This document shows positions 45,535 to 59,000 of a stretch of DNA of 64,000 nt, in pieces; position 1 is the stretch's first letter, and the number at the start of each line of letters is the position of its first letter. Source of the DNA: Neelides folsomi (Eukaryota; Arthropoda; Collembola; Neelipleona; Neelidae); NCBI GenBank assembly GCA_034687125.1, contig JAQGBZ010000201.1, positions 1 to 64,000 on the forward strand. The letters are read 5' to 3'. The notes below the pieces were generated by a model. It worked only from the letters and a program-made list of their open reading frames with translations. It was not told the origin of the DNA and searched no databases. The position numbers were made by a program, and so were the translations under genes.

Positions 45535-47897
45535 TGGGGGGAGAACCGTCATATTGGTGGGGAAAGCTAGCAAAATTAAGCCGCGAGGCGGAAGTGGAGG
45601 TGGGGACTTTAAGTCCCCGGGGAGCTCAGGGACCCCTGACTCCCCTGGAAATGCCAAAAAGAAGCGGAGGTCATCCACCAACACTGGGGCAGTTTCAACA
45701 TCTCCTGCTGTCCAGTCGTCTCCGATGCCGGAACTCGTCCCACCACCGCCAATTGGTGGCGGTAAGTTAAATATTTAATAAAGGCATTTTAGCATCTTTG
45801 CTCCAAAACTCTGCACATTTAAGCCATTTGACGTTTTTATATTAGCTAAAAAAAGTTTATAATTTTACAGGTTACGGAGACACCATCGTGGCCAACAACC
45901 CCTTTGACGATCAAATATCATATTCTCCTCGGTCAATGATGGGAGGTCAGATGATGAATATGAACTGTCCTCCAGGAAGTAAGAATTATTTTGTTTAATT
46001 CTCCATAAATAAATCTCTGAAATTTCTACAAATATCTACTTTAAAATATTACAAAAATTAATTAAAAAAGATTATATTTTTTTATATTAATTAGAACTAA
46101 CCAAATATTTATTTTTTAGTGGGAGGACCAATGGGACCTGGAGGACCGATGAGTCCAGGACCAATGGGCCCCGGACCAGGAGGCATGGGACCTGGCATGG
46201 GAGGTCCGATGGGCCCAGGAGGACACATGGGTCAAATGGGACCAGGTGGGCCAATGGGAGGCATGGGACCTGGACCTGGATCTATGGGGCCAGGTCAAGG
46301 AGGCCCTATGGGTCCTGGTGGACCGATGGGACATGGAAGCCATATGGGGCCTGGAGGGCCAATGGGACCTGGAGGGCCAATGGGACCTGGAGGGCCACAG
46401 GGTCATATGGGACCCGGAGGATCTATGGGGCCTGGCGGGCCAATGCAAGGAAGTCATATGGGGCCGGGACAAATGGGGCAAGGGCCGATGGGACCAGGTC
46501 AAATGGGACCCGGCGGTCCTATGGGCGGTGGGCCAATGGGTCCGGGAGGCAACATGGGACAAGGCGGTCAAATGGGACCTGGAGGCCCGATGGGACCAAT
46601 GGGGCCTGGAGGGCCAATGGGTCCTAATGGGCCGATGGGTCCTGGTCAAATGGGACAAGGAGGTCCTATGGGCCAGGGAGGGCAGATGGGTCAAGGGGGT
46701 CAAATGGGCCCAGGAGGTCCAATGGGTCCTGGTGGGATGGGACCTGGAGGGATGGGCCCTGGTGGGCCAGGTGGGATGGGACCTGGAGGGCCAGGTGGGA
46801 TGGGTCCTGGCGGGCCCGGCGGAATGGGACCTGGTGGACCCGGCGGGATGGGTCCTGGCGGGATGGGCCCTGGAGGACCTGGCGGGATGGGACCCGGTGG
46901 TCCAATGGGTGGGTCCATGGGTCCGGGTGGAATGGGTCCTGGAGGGATGGGTCCGGGAATGGGAAATGGCCCAATGGGTCCGAATGGTCCAATGGGTCCT
47001 AACGGTCCGATGGGTCCTAATGGCCCAATGGGGCCGAATGGTCCTCATGGCCCTAACGGCTCAATGGGGCCAAATGGTCCAATGGGTCATGGTGGTCACA
47101 TGGGGCCCAATGGCCAAATGGGACAAAATCAAGGACCGATGGGTCCTAACGGGCCAATGGGGCCTGGAGGCCAAATGGGGCAGCAATCGATGGGCCAGGG
47201 AGGACCAATGGGACCTGGCCCGGGTCAAATGGGTCCTGGTGGACATATGGGACCAGGTGGTCCCATGCAAATGGGAGGACCGATGGGCCCGCGATTAGGA
47301 GGTGAGCTCAATTGAATTTTTTCATTAAAATTCATTGATATTTTTCATTAACTGTTTAAATAAGATTTAATGATTATTTTTTAGGAATGAATGGAATGGC
47401 AATGATGGGTCAACCACCACATTGGAATGGTCCTCCAAAACAACCTGTCCCAATGCAAAGTTGCAAAGTAAGAAATATTAAAATTAATCAATCTTAAGGG
47501 TTTCTAAATTATTTTTAATTCATCGATTCGATTTTTTAATTTACAGGTTTATCCTCATGATCAACCAATGGTATTCAATCCTCAAAACCCCAACGCCCCG
47601 CCGATTTATCCTTGTGGAGTTTGCCATAAGGAAGTTCATGACAATGATCAAGCCATACCATGCGAGTCCGGTTGTAATTTTTGGTTTCATAGGTGAGATG
47701 TCCAATAAAATTTTAATGATGGTTTTGAATTTAAACTTATATTAATAAAGTTATTAAATATTTGTTTATTTTACAGGATATGTACCGGATTAACAGAAGC
47801 GTCATTTCAATTTTTAATAGCCGATGTGTACGCTGAATGGGTTTGTGACAAATGTGTGAGCACAAAGCAAATACCCCTTGTGAAATTTAAGCCATAA
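45535..47897 (+). CDS. pygo: pygopus, PHD-finger Wnt/beta-catenin co-activator (start codon not located)
   Basis: Exons 45535-45761, 45871-45978, 46120-47301, 47385-47467, 47547-47692 and 47777-47897 splice in phase to about 622 residues, minus the extreme N-terminus. The N-terminal homology domain has a basic nuclear signal (AKKKRRSS) and the NPF motif (IVANNPFDDQ). The third exon is one block of about 390 residues built from MGPGGP/MGPNGP repeats. The C-terminal PHD finger is complete: CGVC, CESGC, WFHRICTG, WVCDKC give the C4HC3 ligands. Pygopus binds Legless/BCL9 and methylated H3K4 through the PHD finger and activates Wnt target genes in the nucleus. A possible poly(A) signal AATAAA is at 48044. 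Confidence 0.95.
46120..47301 (+). repeat. Met-Gly-Pro coding repeat in pygo exon 3
   Basis: A GC-rich coding minisatellite in an AT-rich setting. Basic units are ATGGGACCTGGAGGGCC-like (MGPGGP), with sub-arrays of GGMGPGGP around 46730-46900 and of MGPNGP around 46968-47060. The third codon positions vary freely while the peptide stays the same, so selection on the protein is likely. Long antisense open frames over it are shadows of the repeat. Confidence 0.95.
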
Positions 47898-48536
47898 CAA
47901 AAAACAAATCACTCATTTTGATAAAAATAATGTTATTTGTATTGCCTCAGCTCGATTTTAATGATGATTATTATTCTTAAATTATTTTATTTAGAGATAT
48001 TGATATTATGGAAAGCTTTATATATTTGCAACAAATTTGTTTTAATAAAAAATCTCGTTAATTTAATGTCACAAGTAGTTTTTATTTAAATATAATCATC
48101 CCTATAAAATCATACCAAGTAATGAATGAAATTGCATTGACATTTATAAATTAAAAATATTTATAATTAGAAAGAGCATTCAGTCATAAATTCAAATTAT
48201 TAACATTCATTGCGTTGTAGTTAATTAAATATTAAAATCATTAATCATAAAAATCAAAACTTTCATTTAAGGTATAATAATTCAGTGGTATTTTTGATAT
48301 TAATACTGTGTGCAAATTGAAGTTAATTAAAGTAAAATACCTATAATGATACGAGATAGTTATTGTTAGCATTTTACATGATGCGACTGCATTTTAAATT
48401 TCATATTGCGGAAATCAAAGTGGAAACTTTCTCCTGAAATCTGAAATCTCACTATAATTAATCGCATTGTAATTCATCTTATAATGATAATTACAATAAT
48501 AATTAAGTTACATTATATAATAAACACCAATTAACT
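47898..48536. other. pygo-GTPBP3 intergenic gap
   Basis: AT-rich DNA of about 640 bases between two genes on the same strand. AATAAA at 48044-48049 followed by T-rich sequence probably ends the pygo transcript. No GTPBP3 promoter motif stands out. Confidence 0.55.
48044..48049 (+). terminator. poly(A) signal of pygo
   Basis: AATAAA 147 bases after the pygo stop codon, followed by a GT/T-rich stretch. Confidence 0.5.
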
Positions 48537-50990
48537 ATGATTCCAATGAGAATTGCAAAAGGTCTTAAGGTGTCATCATTGATGATACAATTTTCTAGAT
48601 CGTCAACAATTTTTGCACTGTCTTCAGGTATTAATACGTCATGCTACAAAATAACTCATCTATAGAAAATTCTTGCAGAATAGTTAACTATAAGTTTTTA
48701 TCACTTTAATTTATATGATAATAAAAATTATAATTTATCTTTGACATTTTTTATAGGAACCAGTCGGTGTGCAGTAGCAGTTATAAGAGTATCTGGATCG
48801 AATTCCGAAACTATTTTAAAATCTTTGGGAAATTTTAAATTGATGCCAGAACCAAGACTTGCCACATTACGGAAATTATACGATCCAACAACAAAGTTAC
48901 TTTTAGATCAAGGAATTGTGATATGGTTTCCTGGTACTAATATTCTCATTTACTTAAATAGTATTCGTATACAAAAAGGGATTAAAAGTGATTTTCATTA
49001 ATATTTTATATAATAGGACCAAAAAGTTTTACTGGAGAAGACTCGTGTGAATTTCATGTACATGGAGGACCCGCTGTCATTAGTGGAATTCTTCGGAGTA
49101 TTGGGAATATAAAAGGATGTCGAATGGCTGAACCAGGTTTGTAACTAAATCTTTCAACATTACATGCATAATATTCATTTGTAAGTACATTTGTATATAA
49201 CAATTTTAAAAATAATTAAGTTTTAATTATTTGAACTTAGGAGAGTTCACACGAAGAGCTTTTCTAAATGGGAAAATTGACTTGACCAAGATCGAAGGTC
49301 TTGGAGATTTGATTGAAGCGGAAACTGAGAAACAAAGAGTGCAAGCATTGAATCAAATGGGAGGTTCGCTTATAAGAATCTACGAACCTTGGAGAGATAG
49401 AATTGCAAAAGTACTTATCGAATGACTCATCAATTTATCATTTAATTTACTAGTACATTTATGATATCTACATTAAATATAATATATTATTATTATTAAT
49501 CGTATTATACATTATATCTATTTAGTGCTTGGCGAATGTGGAGGCCTTTATCGACTTTAGTGAAAATGATAATATTGAGAGTGATATTTTAGTCAATGTG
49601 GAATCAAATGTCAAAATGTTAATGACTGAAATAAACATTCACTTACATGATCAGAGAAAGGGTGAGCTATTAAGAAATGGGGTATGAATTGTATGACAGT
49701 TAAAATATATTAAAAATTTATATTTTTTATCAATATTTATCATATTTTTTTAATTGAATTACATAGGTGAAGATAGGAATTATCGGCGAACCAAATTCTG
49801 GGAAAAGCAGTTTGCTCAATTATTTATGTAAGTTTATATAATTTAAAAATAATTGCATAAGAAAATAAATTGATTTTAACACATTCATTATATTTTTATT
49901 TTAAATATGATAAGGTCAAAGAGAAGCTGCAATCGTCTCTGAAATTCCAGGAACAACTCGAGATCTCATTGAGACAACTGTGAATCTAAATGGCTATCCA
50001 ATAGTATTTTCAGACACTGCAGGAATTCGCAATGACCCACAAGATTCCATCGAAAAAGAAGGCGTATGACAATGATATACTTATCTAATTAAAATTGATT
50101 ACTATATGAAGTTCTCCAATGACCACTAATCTACTAATTACATTTTATTTATACTATAGATAAGACGAGCAGTAAAAACGGCACAAGAATCCAACATTGT
50201 CATTATTCTCATTGACATTTCAAAATATGAAAATCTTTTGCCATCCGGAAAAAATAAGCATAATGGGAATGTGATTCTTCAAGAATTAATAAGCGCATTT
50301 AATATAGTAAGTTGCTTAAATCTTTCCTGGTTGATCCTTTAATCTCTTTATCACAATATCATGAGATTTTATATTGATTTTAATAGTAATTTAGGTTATT
50401 TAATTTCTTTCACTTCTCTGTTTTAGAATTGCTCAAACGATCAACATAAGTCAAATGAACCAAATTTAAACTCAGTTTTCAACTTAAATAAAACTATAAT
50501 TGTCCTAAATAAGATAGACTTAATAAACAAAGCTGATTTATCGAAATTCGACAATCTCACTAAACATGCGATCTCATGTAAAACTCATGATGGAATGAAT
50601 GAGTTTATTAAAGAGCTAACGTCAAAAGTCTCTTCATTGTAAGTTTATCCATAATTTAATATAACGTTGTTCATTACAATTATTTATTACTAATACATAA
50701 AATTATTAGTAAGTTATTATAATAGATGAAGAGCTGAACGTTTTGTAATATTAAATAGATGTGCTAATCCTGAAAGTGAATTACCCTCCTTAACCCATGA
50801 GCGATACAGAAATTATTTACAAAATTGTGTTGAATGTCTTGAAGAATATTTAGAAGAATCTACAAGTGATTTAGCGCTCAAAGCCCACTCATTGCGAAAT
50901 GCCATGAATTCAATTGGGTACATTACAGGCCATTATGGAGCCGAAGACATTCTTGATATTATTTTTCGAGATTTTTGCATTGGGAAATAA
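48537..50990 (+). CDS. Gtpbp3: mitochondrial tRNA modification GTPase GTPBP3 (MnmE/MSS1)
   Basis: Ten exons (48537-48627, 48757-48933, 49017-49136, 49241-49410, 49526-49681, 49767-49827, 49915-50063, 50160-50306, 50427-50638, 50759-50990) join in phase to 504 residues, the usual family size. A basic, Ser-rich N-terminus ([14 protein letters not shown]) fits a mitochondrial presequence. The folate-binding domain follows ([43 protein letters not shown]). The G domain, inserted in a helical domain, has G1 [10 protein letters not shown]2 GTTRD, G3 DTAG, G4 NKID and G5 SCK. The protein ends FCIGK, the conserved C-terminal Cys motif. With MTO1 it makes the taurinomethyl or carboxymethylaminomethyl group at wobble U34 of mitochondrial tRNAs. 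All key motifs are intact. Confidence 0.97.
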
Positions 50991-53022
50991 AAATGTAAGT
51001 TCTATCTTTATTAATTAAATAATCAAATTTGATTGACATGAAAGGAAAGCAGATGGTTATTATTTCACCAATGCTGTACATATACCATACATATAGGATA
51101 TATAAGCATCCTGATACTATCAAATTATTTAGAATTGGGTTAGTGGCTTTGTTACGTATTATTCCTGTCTATATCATAACTATAACTTCTATAAATTCTT
51201 ACTAAATTGGCTATCTAATTGATGTTTTATAGAAGGTCACATTTCTTAAATTGAAATTAATTAATATATCGTTTAACACATGACTTAACTTGACATGTTT
51301 CACTTGTATAACAATTAGCATTTCTAAGAAATTGGCTATTTTATATTCATTCTCTATGATTATTTAATTGTATATAAATTAGATAATGTTCAATTAAAAG
51401 ATTTCCATGTTGAGAAATGGCATTTAATTAATCGAGTACAAAAACGAATTGATTGATTGGGTTGATTAAAATTAATTATAACAATAATAAACTTTTGCAA
51501 AAAGTTCATATAAAATATTCATATTGGTAATGCCAATAACAAACACGCTAATCATTTCATTAACAATAATGAGTTTACAGGTCGGAAATGCACAGCACGT
51601 GAAATGCAATTCATCAAAAAATCATTGACCAGGATGTATGAAACGAAAATAGAAAAGCATATTGTAATTCGCTATGAATGAAATTCGCCGAGATCCAATG
51701 CACATCCTCATTTTCTCTTCTCTCCATTTATCAACATTTGTTCCACTTATTTACTGCTTATGACACCCATGCTCAACCTAAACCCATTTCCTTTAAAGAT
51801 TGTCTCTCCCACTTTGATCAAATCTGACAATGAGAATCCATAATTTTTGAATCCTTAACGCTCCAAGTTCCTAATCCAAGTATTATTTTCAAACCTTATT
51901 AGTTCTTTGCGAAAACCTTATTTAGAAAGCCTTTATTTGCATTTATGTCTCTATTTTAATCCTAAGATTACTTTTTCACTTTAAGAGTCTTGGGATACAT
52001 TTTACAAACAATTGCCCTGATATTGATTATTCAAATAGGCCATAAAAATCTACTTAATATGCATTTAATTTTATTAGCTATCCTATCCGTATAAACTATG
52101 TATGTATAGTCATCATTTAAAGGCCTCAATCTTCATAATCAATTATGTAAATTATCCTTCCGTTCTTAATCGTTAGGAGAAGAAGCGAGCGTGGGAGGGC
52201 AGAGGAAATAGATTTAGATTAACGTTTTTATTAATGGACTCAAGGAGAAATGAAGGTATTGTTATACTCTACATACAGGATTTATATCTGTATTCTGCAT
52301 GTATTAGGAATGGACTAAGAATTCCTCTTAAAAATTCACCTCAAGCCAATGACACGAAAATGGGTAAATAATAAGTGAGAACGAGCAGAGGGATGAAAAT
52401 TTCATGAAAATCATGATGAAAATGTTAAATAATTGAGCCATTAAAATGACTAGCAATTTGATCATAGTGGTTTAACTTTTATATAAATCCAACCTAACCG
52501 AACCGAACTACATAGGAAAAACATGTATAAATTACATAGGAAATAAAATTGTACTTATTCAGAACTTATTAATGGTTACAATTCCCATTGAGTAATAAGG
52601 ATGGTTTTTTCGTGAGTTTGGGCAGAGGGTTGTATTTAACCCATCATATACATCTTGTACTTGTACAACTTGTACATGTATGTAATATAGAATGTAATAG
52701 ATCTTTATATTTATCAAGTCATTTAACATTGGTTGTGGAATTGAGGAATTGTGAATTTGGGGTGTGGTGGGCATATGGCGAACGAATTCTTATTTTCCTC
52801 TTTTCCCTCAGCTGATTTCCACTGGTCCCTTTTTCCTTCTCCTACCAAGAGCTCCGTACATTTGGAGGTCCACGGAGGAGAATTGATACATACGACCACA
52901 GTATGTATTAATCTAGGAGGAGAGAAGATGGACTCAAGAGCTCCGAGTTGAATTCTCCCAACCAGGACCTGTATCTTTTCCCTCACCAACTCCGCTGACC
53001 CAGGACGATGCCTCTCTGACCC
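50991..53022. other. GTPBP3-PTP-MEG2 intergenic region
   Basis: No gene recognised. 50991-52500 is AT-rich. From about 52790 to 53022 base composition shifts to GC-richer, matching the first PTP-MEG2 exon, and likely is its 5' UTR or promoter; an antisense open frame there (53079-52723) overlaps the real exon and is not supported. Confidence 0.5.
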
Positions 53023-56000
53023 ATGGAAGGTGAGTCGGTGACTCAGGGCGGCGGAGTCGAAGACGCCCTCCCACTCCAACCGCCCACGAACCCGAAGAAG
53101 ACCGAAGTCCTCAAGTCAGCCTCAAAGTCAAAGCTTTCATTGTCCCTCTCGACGTCCAACTCCATCTGCGACGATAATTTGATCCCTTTGACCATCCCCA
53201 CCGGACCCAACAATTGTGTCAAAGATCGACTCAATAATGCCAACAACGGGGATGGGAATAATACCCGGGGAATGCTTTCGCTTCTCTCTGAACAAGAGGA
53301 ACAGGTGAGTAGAATTTTTAACCCGTTTTTATACATAATAGAACTATGGGTTCTTTTATTAAATTCTTTCATCACTGATGGGATAATATTTACAAGGAGC
53401 AATCAACAGTTGATCGGTTTATTTCCAATGGCTTTTTCTTTATGAGTCAAATCGGGATATAGGAATGGGAGTGTTTTAGCAATGGTTCGATATAGGGCAT
53501 TTACGGTTTTATTGGAAAGGGATTTTATAATGGTTTAAGATTGCAAATACGAAAAGATTCGTGATTGGAGATTTCTTTTGAAGACCATTTTATTATTTTT
53601 AAATGTTTTTCATTGAATGTTGGTTGGGTTTATTAGATGTAATGAATTACGATTCGAAGAAACAAATCGGAATAACAATTCGGAGTAATAAATATTTTTT
53701 GATTCCTAATTGAACAATTTTATCTTGAGCTAAAAATCATTCAGACAATTAGAACTGTAATGAATAACAATGTTATTTATGTTTTTGTTCGAAAAAAACA
53801 ACTAATATTTGTCATGATAAGGTTTATTGATGTTTATTACCTAATAAATTTTCAAGCATGAAAATTGTCATTTCAGACATTCAGTGACAGACATTTAGAC
53901 TCGAAGTTTGAGCACGATGCTCATAAATCTTTACAATATTTAAAAACAACATTTGACAAGATCATCTAATTAACATAGAGTTTGTATGGAGTAATAATTA
54001 ATGCTTCGATTTCAATATTTTATGTTTGGTTTCTATTTATGTTTTGTGGGTAATGATTCATCATAATTGGTCAATTACCAATTTCTCAACATCTTTGACG
54101 TAATGCATTGGTAATCAAATATTAATAAATTAAATTAGATGACGCTTGTTTTGTTTATGTTTACGCTTTTGAGGAAAAATCTCCAATTCTTAAAAAAACG
54201 AGTTCTAACGTCGCATAATTTCTTAATCATTCATTCTATCTATCATGATAAATGATAAAGTTCATTGGATTGGAAGTTTGGAAACGATCGAGTAAGTATG
54301 TAAATAAAAAAACAAAGTATGATTCGTTCTTACGCTCACGAATAAATTGGAGTACTCGATGTTTTAACCTGTTTCCCAAATTCTGAGAATACGGGAAAGG
54401 AAGTTATTACTCATATTTTCAAATCAAGTCATATTAGGTACTAATACATATTTTCATTTTATGAACTTTTCTTAAATGATTAGTTATATCTTATGATGCA
54501 TTAATTCTTATGAATAATATTTATGGATAATCTTGATTAAAATTTTCTGCGTAATGTTATTCCTAAACTGCGCGTTTGATAGTCATTCGTGAAAAGATAA
54601 ATAAATAAAGATAGGCATAAAACATCAGGAGTTTCGAAAGGGAATGAAAGATCTAATGGAAAATCTTTAATGGAGAATCATAAATAAATTAGGAAATTCT
54701 TTAACCATTTGTACAAATATGTCTGAAAGTATGGTATACTTTGTATAGGTACATACATAAATGCAGTGTACTGTACAGGTAGTTGTATTTAGTACATTGT
54801 TTGGTTCACTTATACCATCAGTATAAAAATAACCCGCCATTCCGCCGAAATAAGAATTAGGCATGAAAATAAAAATGCGATATATTTTTGAACTTATTAC
54901 ATCAAATAGTGTAATAACTGAAAATATTAAAGACTTTTACAATGTAATGTAATAGAATTTCTATATAAATTCATAAATAAACTGCTTTATGGCAGCGGGT
55001 CAGAGGATTTATTTTTACAATATAGGCAAAATGTGGACCAAACCTTACCATATAATACATATTTTATAAATACTATATTTGTAGTATTACTAGAATATTA
55101 GTTGGAAATTTTTTACTAGAATTATTATATGTATAAGGTTAATAACACTCATAAATAATGAGAATTGACTTGACGCAAATGGCCATTTCTCCTTAACACG
55201 GTTAGGGGGAAATTATAAAGAAATGGTAAGGGAGCATGTTTCTTGTTTCCCATTCTAGTAAAAATAATGTCGGCGTTGTTGAATGAAATATGATGAGTGT
55301 GACAATGTTGCGGTGTTTCCTCAAGTTAAAACGGTTGTCCTCGTGCGGTGACAATAATAATGCTCATTCCAAGTAAGAGAGGGAATTTAACGAAAAAAGA
55401 GTTGTTATCATCATTTCACATCAGAGAAAAAGGCGGACAATGGAGAACCAAAAATCCAAGTGTTTGGACGTTGTTGTGCCATATCTTTCCTCTCCACCTC
55501 CACTTTAATAAATAACTTTTATTTTGATCAAAAGCTGGAAAGATTTGTAAAGGAGATCAGTTACTTGGATCGTTAGTTCTTACAAAATTAAAAAAGGAGA
55601 ACATTGTGAGGATTGTGGGAATGTGTGGGTGGATATGGAGAAATATGTTTCTCATCTCCCACGTCGCATCTTCATATTTTTTTATCTTCTGCACGTCCCC
55701 AGTAGTCTAACTCTATCTAACATTAACCAAGTACCATACTTACATTGTACTTAATGAAGATGTGCGGGTTCCGTGAATTGATCATATAGGAGGAAATATG
55801 TCCTCATTTCTTCTCATTACAATTACGGCTTTACAATAAGTACTGCTCAAAAGATTCTTCAAATGGACTTTGGAATTTAAGGGAAATAATTGTTCTCCCA
55901 TGAAAGTGGAACTCTTCACGTCAAACACCCAGTAGTTAAATTCTCTATCTAAATAATATATATTTTATATATGTATCCTACTTTGTACATATATTTTATC

Positions 56001-59000
56001 CGTAGGGTTTAGATTAAATATGATTCAACAATTCTTGGAATATCCGACCGAATTTTTACATAGAAAGTTCAATTAGTTCAATAGAGGAAAATTGGAACGA
56101 AGGATTGATTGTATATCAATTACGACGAAATACTTATTTGATGTACCTGATACATGATTTATTAATTATTGAGATACCTTTTATGTAAATTCTCTGAATT
56201 GCAATATACGAGTACATAATATACAGAAAATGTAATGTATATATACAGAATACTGAATGTTTATACAGAATACTGAATGTGAATGAGTATTATGTAAATA
56301 TATATTATGTATGTAAATATACTATGTACCATATACATATATGATTTTTGAATGAATTTATGTGTAGGAGGATCAAAAGAAAGGATATATCCGTAGAATT
56401 ATTTTAATCAGCGAACTTTACTAGAAAATGTCTGATTAGTTGTATAGTTATATTCAGTTTGGTTTTTTTAATCGCACAAGTCTCCACCTCCTACGCTCCT
56501 TCCGTTAACACTGCACGTATGAACATTTTCTACATCCCTTGTTTTTCGCAGGAAAGAATGAATGGAATGATACGGCGAAGTATGGAATCGACATAAGGAG
56601 TAATGAGTTTTTGTTCCCAGTGTTTACTATTCCACGGAGGAGAGAAGACCCTTCTGTCTCTTTATGACTCCTTCGGCTCGTACAGCTTTTACGGCTTCCC
56701 AAACACACAAGTTGAGATACAAATCAAGGATGAATAATAAAGAGATTAAGGTGCTCCCTGTGTTGACTTGAACAATTAGTTGTGGGGAATAAATAAAATA
56801 TTCTTCAACTGTTTCTTCTCCGCTACTTGAGGGGACATAAAAAGAATAAAAAATAGGGTTAATTTAATTTAGTTTCATAACTGAGTTTATAACAGGGTTC
56901 TTAATAGAGTTATTAGCAAGCTTCATACATAGTTAAATGGGGTTCTTAATAGGATTCTTTCTAAAGTTCTCAATAGGGGTTTTAATAGGGTTTTTATATT
57001 GAATTTTAATTGAATTTAATAGGGGTTTAAAAATTATTTTAATGGAGTTTAATAATTAATTTTTATTGGGTTTCAATAATTAAATTTTATTGGGTTGAAT
57101 ATGAGTTTAATACTTAATTTTAATAGAGTTTAATAATATGGATTTTATACTTAATTTTATTTTTTAATGGAGTTTAATTGAGTTTAATGGAGTGGTTAAT
57201 TGAGTTTTGATTTTTTTGCAGGGAACTCGAGAGTTTCTCGAGATAGTCAATGGTGCTAGAGTGGACAAAGGAATGAGTCCGCTCTCCTGGAATGCCGGTG
57301 TGAAATTTCTCATGGCTCGGAAATTCAACGTAAGGAGAGCTTTAGAACTCTATGAGCAACATCACGCCGCTCGGCTCGACGAGGGACTGATAAACTTTGA
57401 CCCAGAAACGGATCCACTCAAATCGGAACTATCGTCGGGAAAATTCACAGTCCTTGTAAGATATCCATAATTTCCTTCCGCTCTTTTTCTTACGTTATTT
57501 GATGATTTAATTTGTAAACTTTCTCTCTGTGAATTACTTCTAATATTTGTATTTTTTTATTTAATTACCTTTTTAATTAATCATGCTATTTAGTATTTAA
57601 CCATCTTCTTTTATTGTAGAATAAATTGTAGGATATATTAATTAAAGAGTTAAAAGAAGTAATGAGCTATACATAATTTTAAAGATGGACCGTATGTCAT
57701 TCACATTAGTGAAAGTTGAGTTATTTATATGAAAGAAGATTTTTCATGTCATTCAACTCAATTTAAATGGGATGAAAATGCATTGAACTCTTTAATGGTA
57801 TATTTTGATGGTACATTTACCCACTTCTGTATTTATATATACGCTACATAAATACTTATTTGAAGCATGTACCTACTCTCATTATATATGATGACTACCA
57901 ATATTAAGAGACTACCTACCCTATATTAAAATAGAGGTATAGGAGATTAAAGAGAATCTTATGTATGGAATGAAGTTGTAAGAGTTATGTAATGTAAAAT
58001 AGATATTTCTTTCACTGTGATTTGGTATCGAAGGGGAAAAAAGGGCAAAGCATGTCTCCACAAATTGTTGAAACTTTTGGCCGATGGCCCAACTCGAACT
58101 CATGAAGATTTGAGAGATGAGGGAGGTTTAAAATCAAAATGTTTTATTTTTAGCCGAGTCGGGATTTGGGCGGAGCTGCAATCGCGGTCTTCACTGCAAA
58201 ACTGCATCAACCCTCTTCCACTATCTCCCATGAGCAGACTCTGAAAGTAAGTAATTATAATTTGAGCGAAAATCCCAATTCCCCAACTTGCATCGGAGTA
58301 GAAATGAATTTACGTAATTTCTAATAATTTCTAAAGTTGAACCTCTAGTAATATTATGTGCAGTTGTGTGAGTGTAATGGGCCGTTGTTCATTTCCAGGG
58401 AGTCGTCTATCAGTTGGATGCTGCTCTCGAAGACCCACAAACCCAAAGGTTTGGGCTAGTCTTCATCTACGACATGACTGAGTCTAAATATTCCAATTTT
58501 GATTACGAACTTAGCATTAAAATCCTCACACTACTCAAGGTACTGACGTTTGTTTTAAATCCTCATTCATTTAAGATTTAAATAATGTGATTCAAGTTAC
58601 ATAATTTAAATATAAAATTTCGTCTTCATTATTGTCTTGAATCTCCTGAAGATCTTTGAAAAGTGTAACTATTTTATAAAATGGAAAGATTTAAATTTTG
58701 TTCAAATTCTTCAAAACTTGAAGTGATTGTGAAGTTGAATGAAATGAAATCTTGGTGGAAATGACATAAAAAATGAAGTTTTAAAATGGAGTTTTAACAT
58801 GGAGTTTTAACATGGATTTTGTTACATGGAGTTTGTAATATGGAGTTTAAATGGTTCAAGTTTTTTTTCATGTGTTAATCCGATTTCCAGGGCGGGTATC
58901 CTGCAAGATTGAAAAAAGTTTTGATTGTGACCGCTCCTCTGTGGTTCCGGGCACCGTTTAAAATCCTAAGGTTGTTTGTAAAAGAAAAGCTCAGGGATCG

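Noticed and set aside
46116-47048. 310-residue antisense open frame rich in HWPSRTH words across pygo exon 3
   Set aside because: It is the mirror of the Met-Gly-Pro coding repeat; the sense frame has domains on both sides and correct splicing.
46246-47298. 350-residue second sense frame over pygo exon 3 (WDLEGQW repeats)
   Set aside because: Out of frame with the flanking pygo exons; another shadow of the repeat.
52723-53079. 118-residue minus-strand frame at the PTP-MEG2 start
   Set aside because: Overlaps the true first exon and its GC-rich leader; no domain seen.
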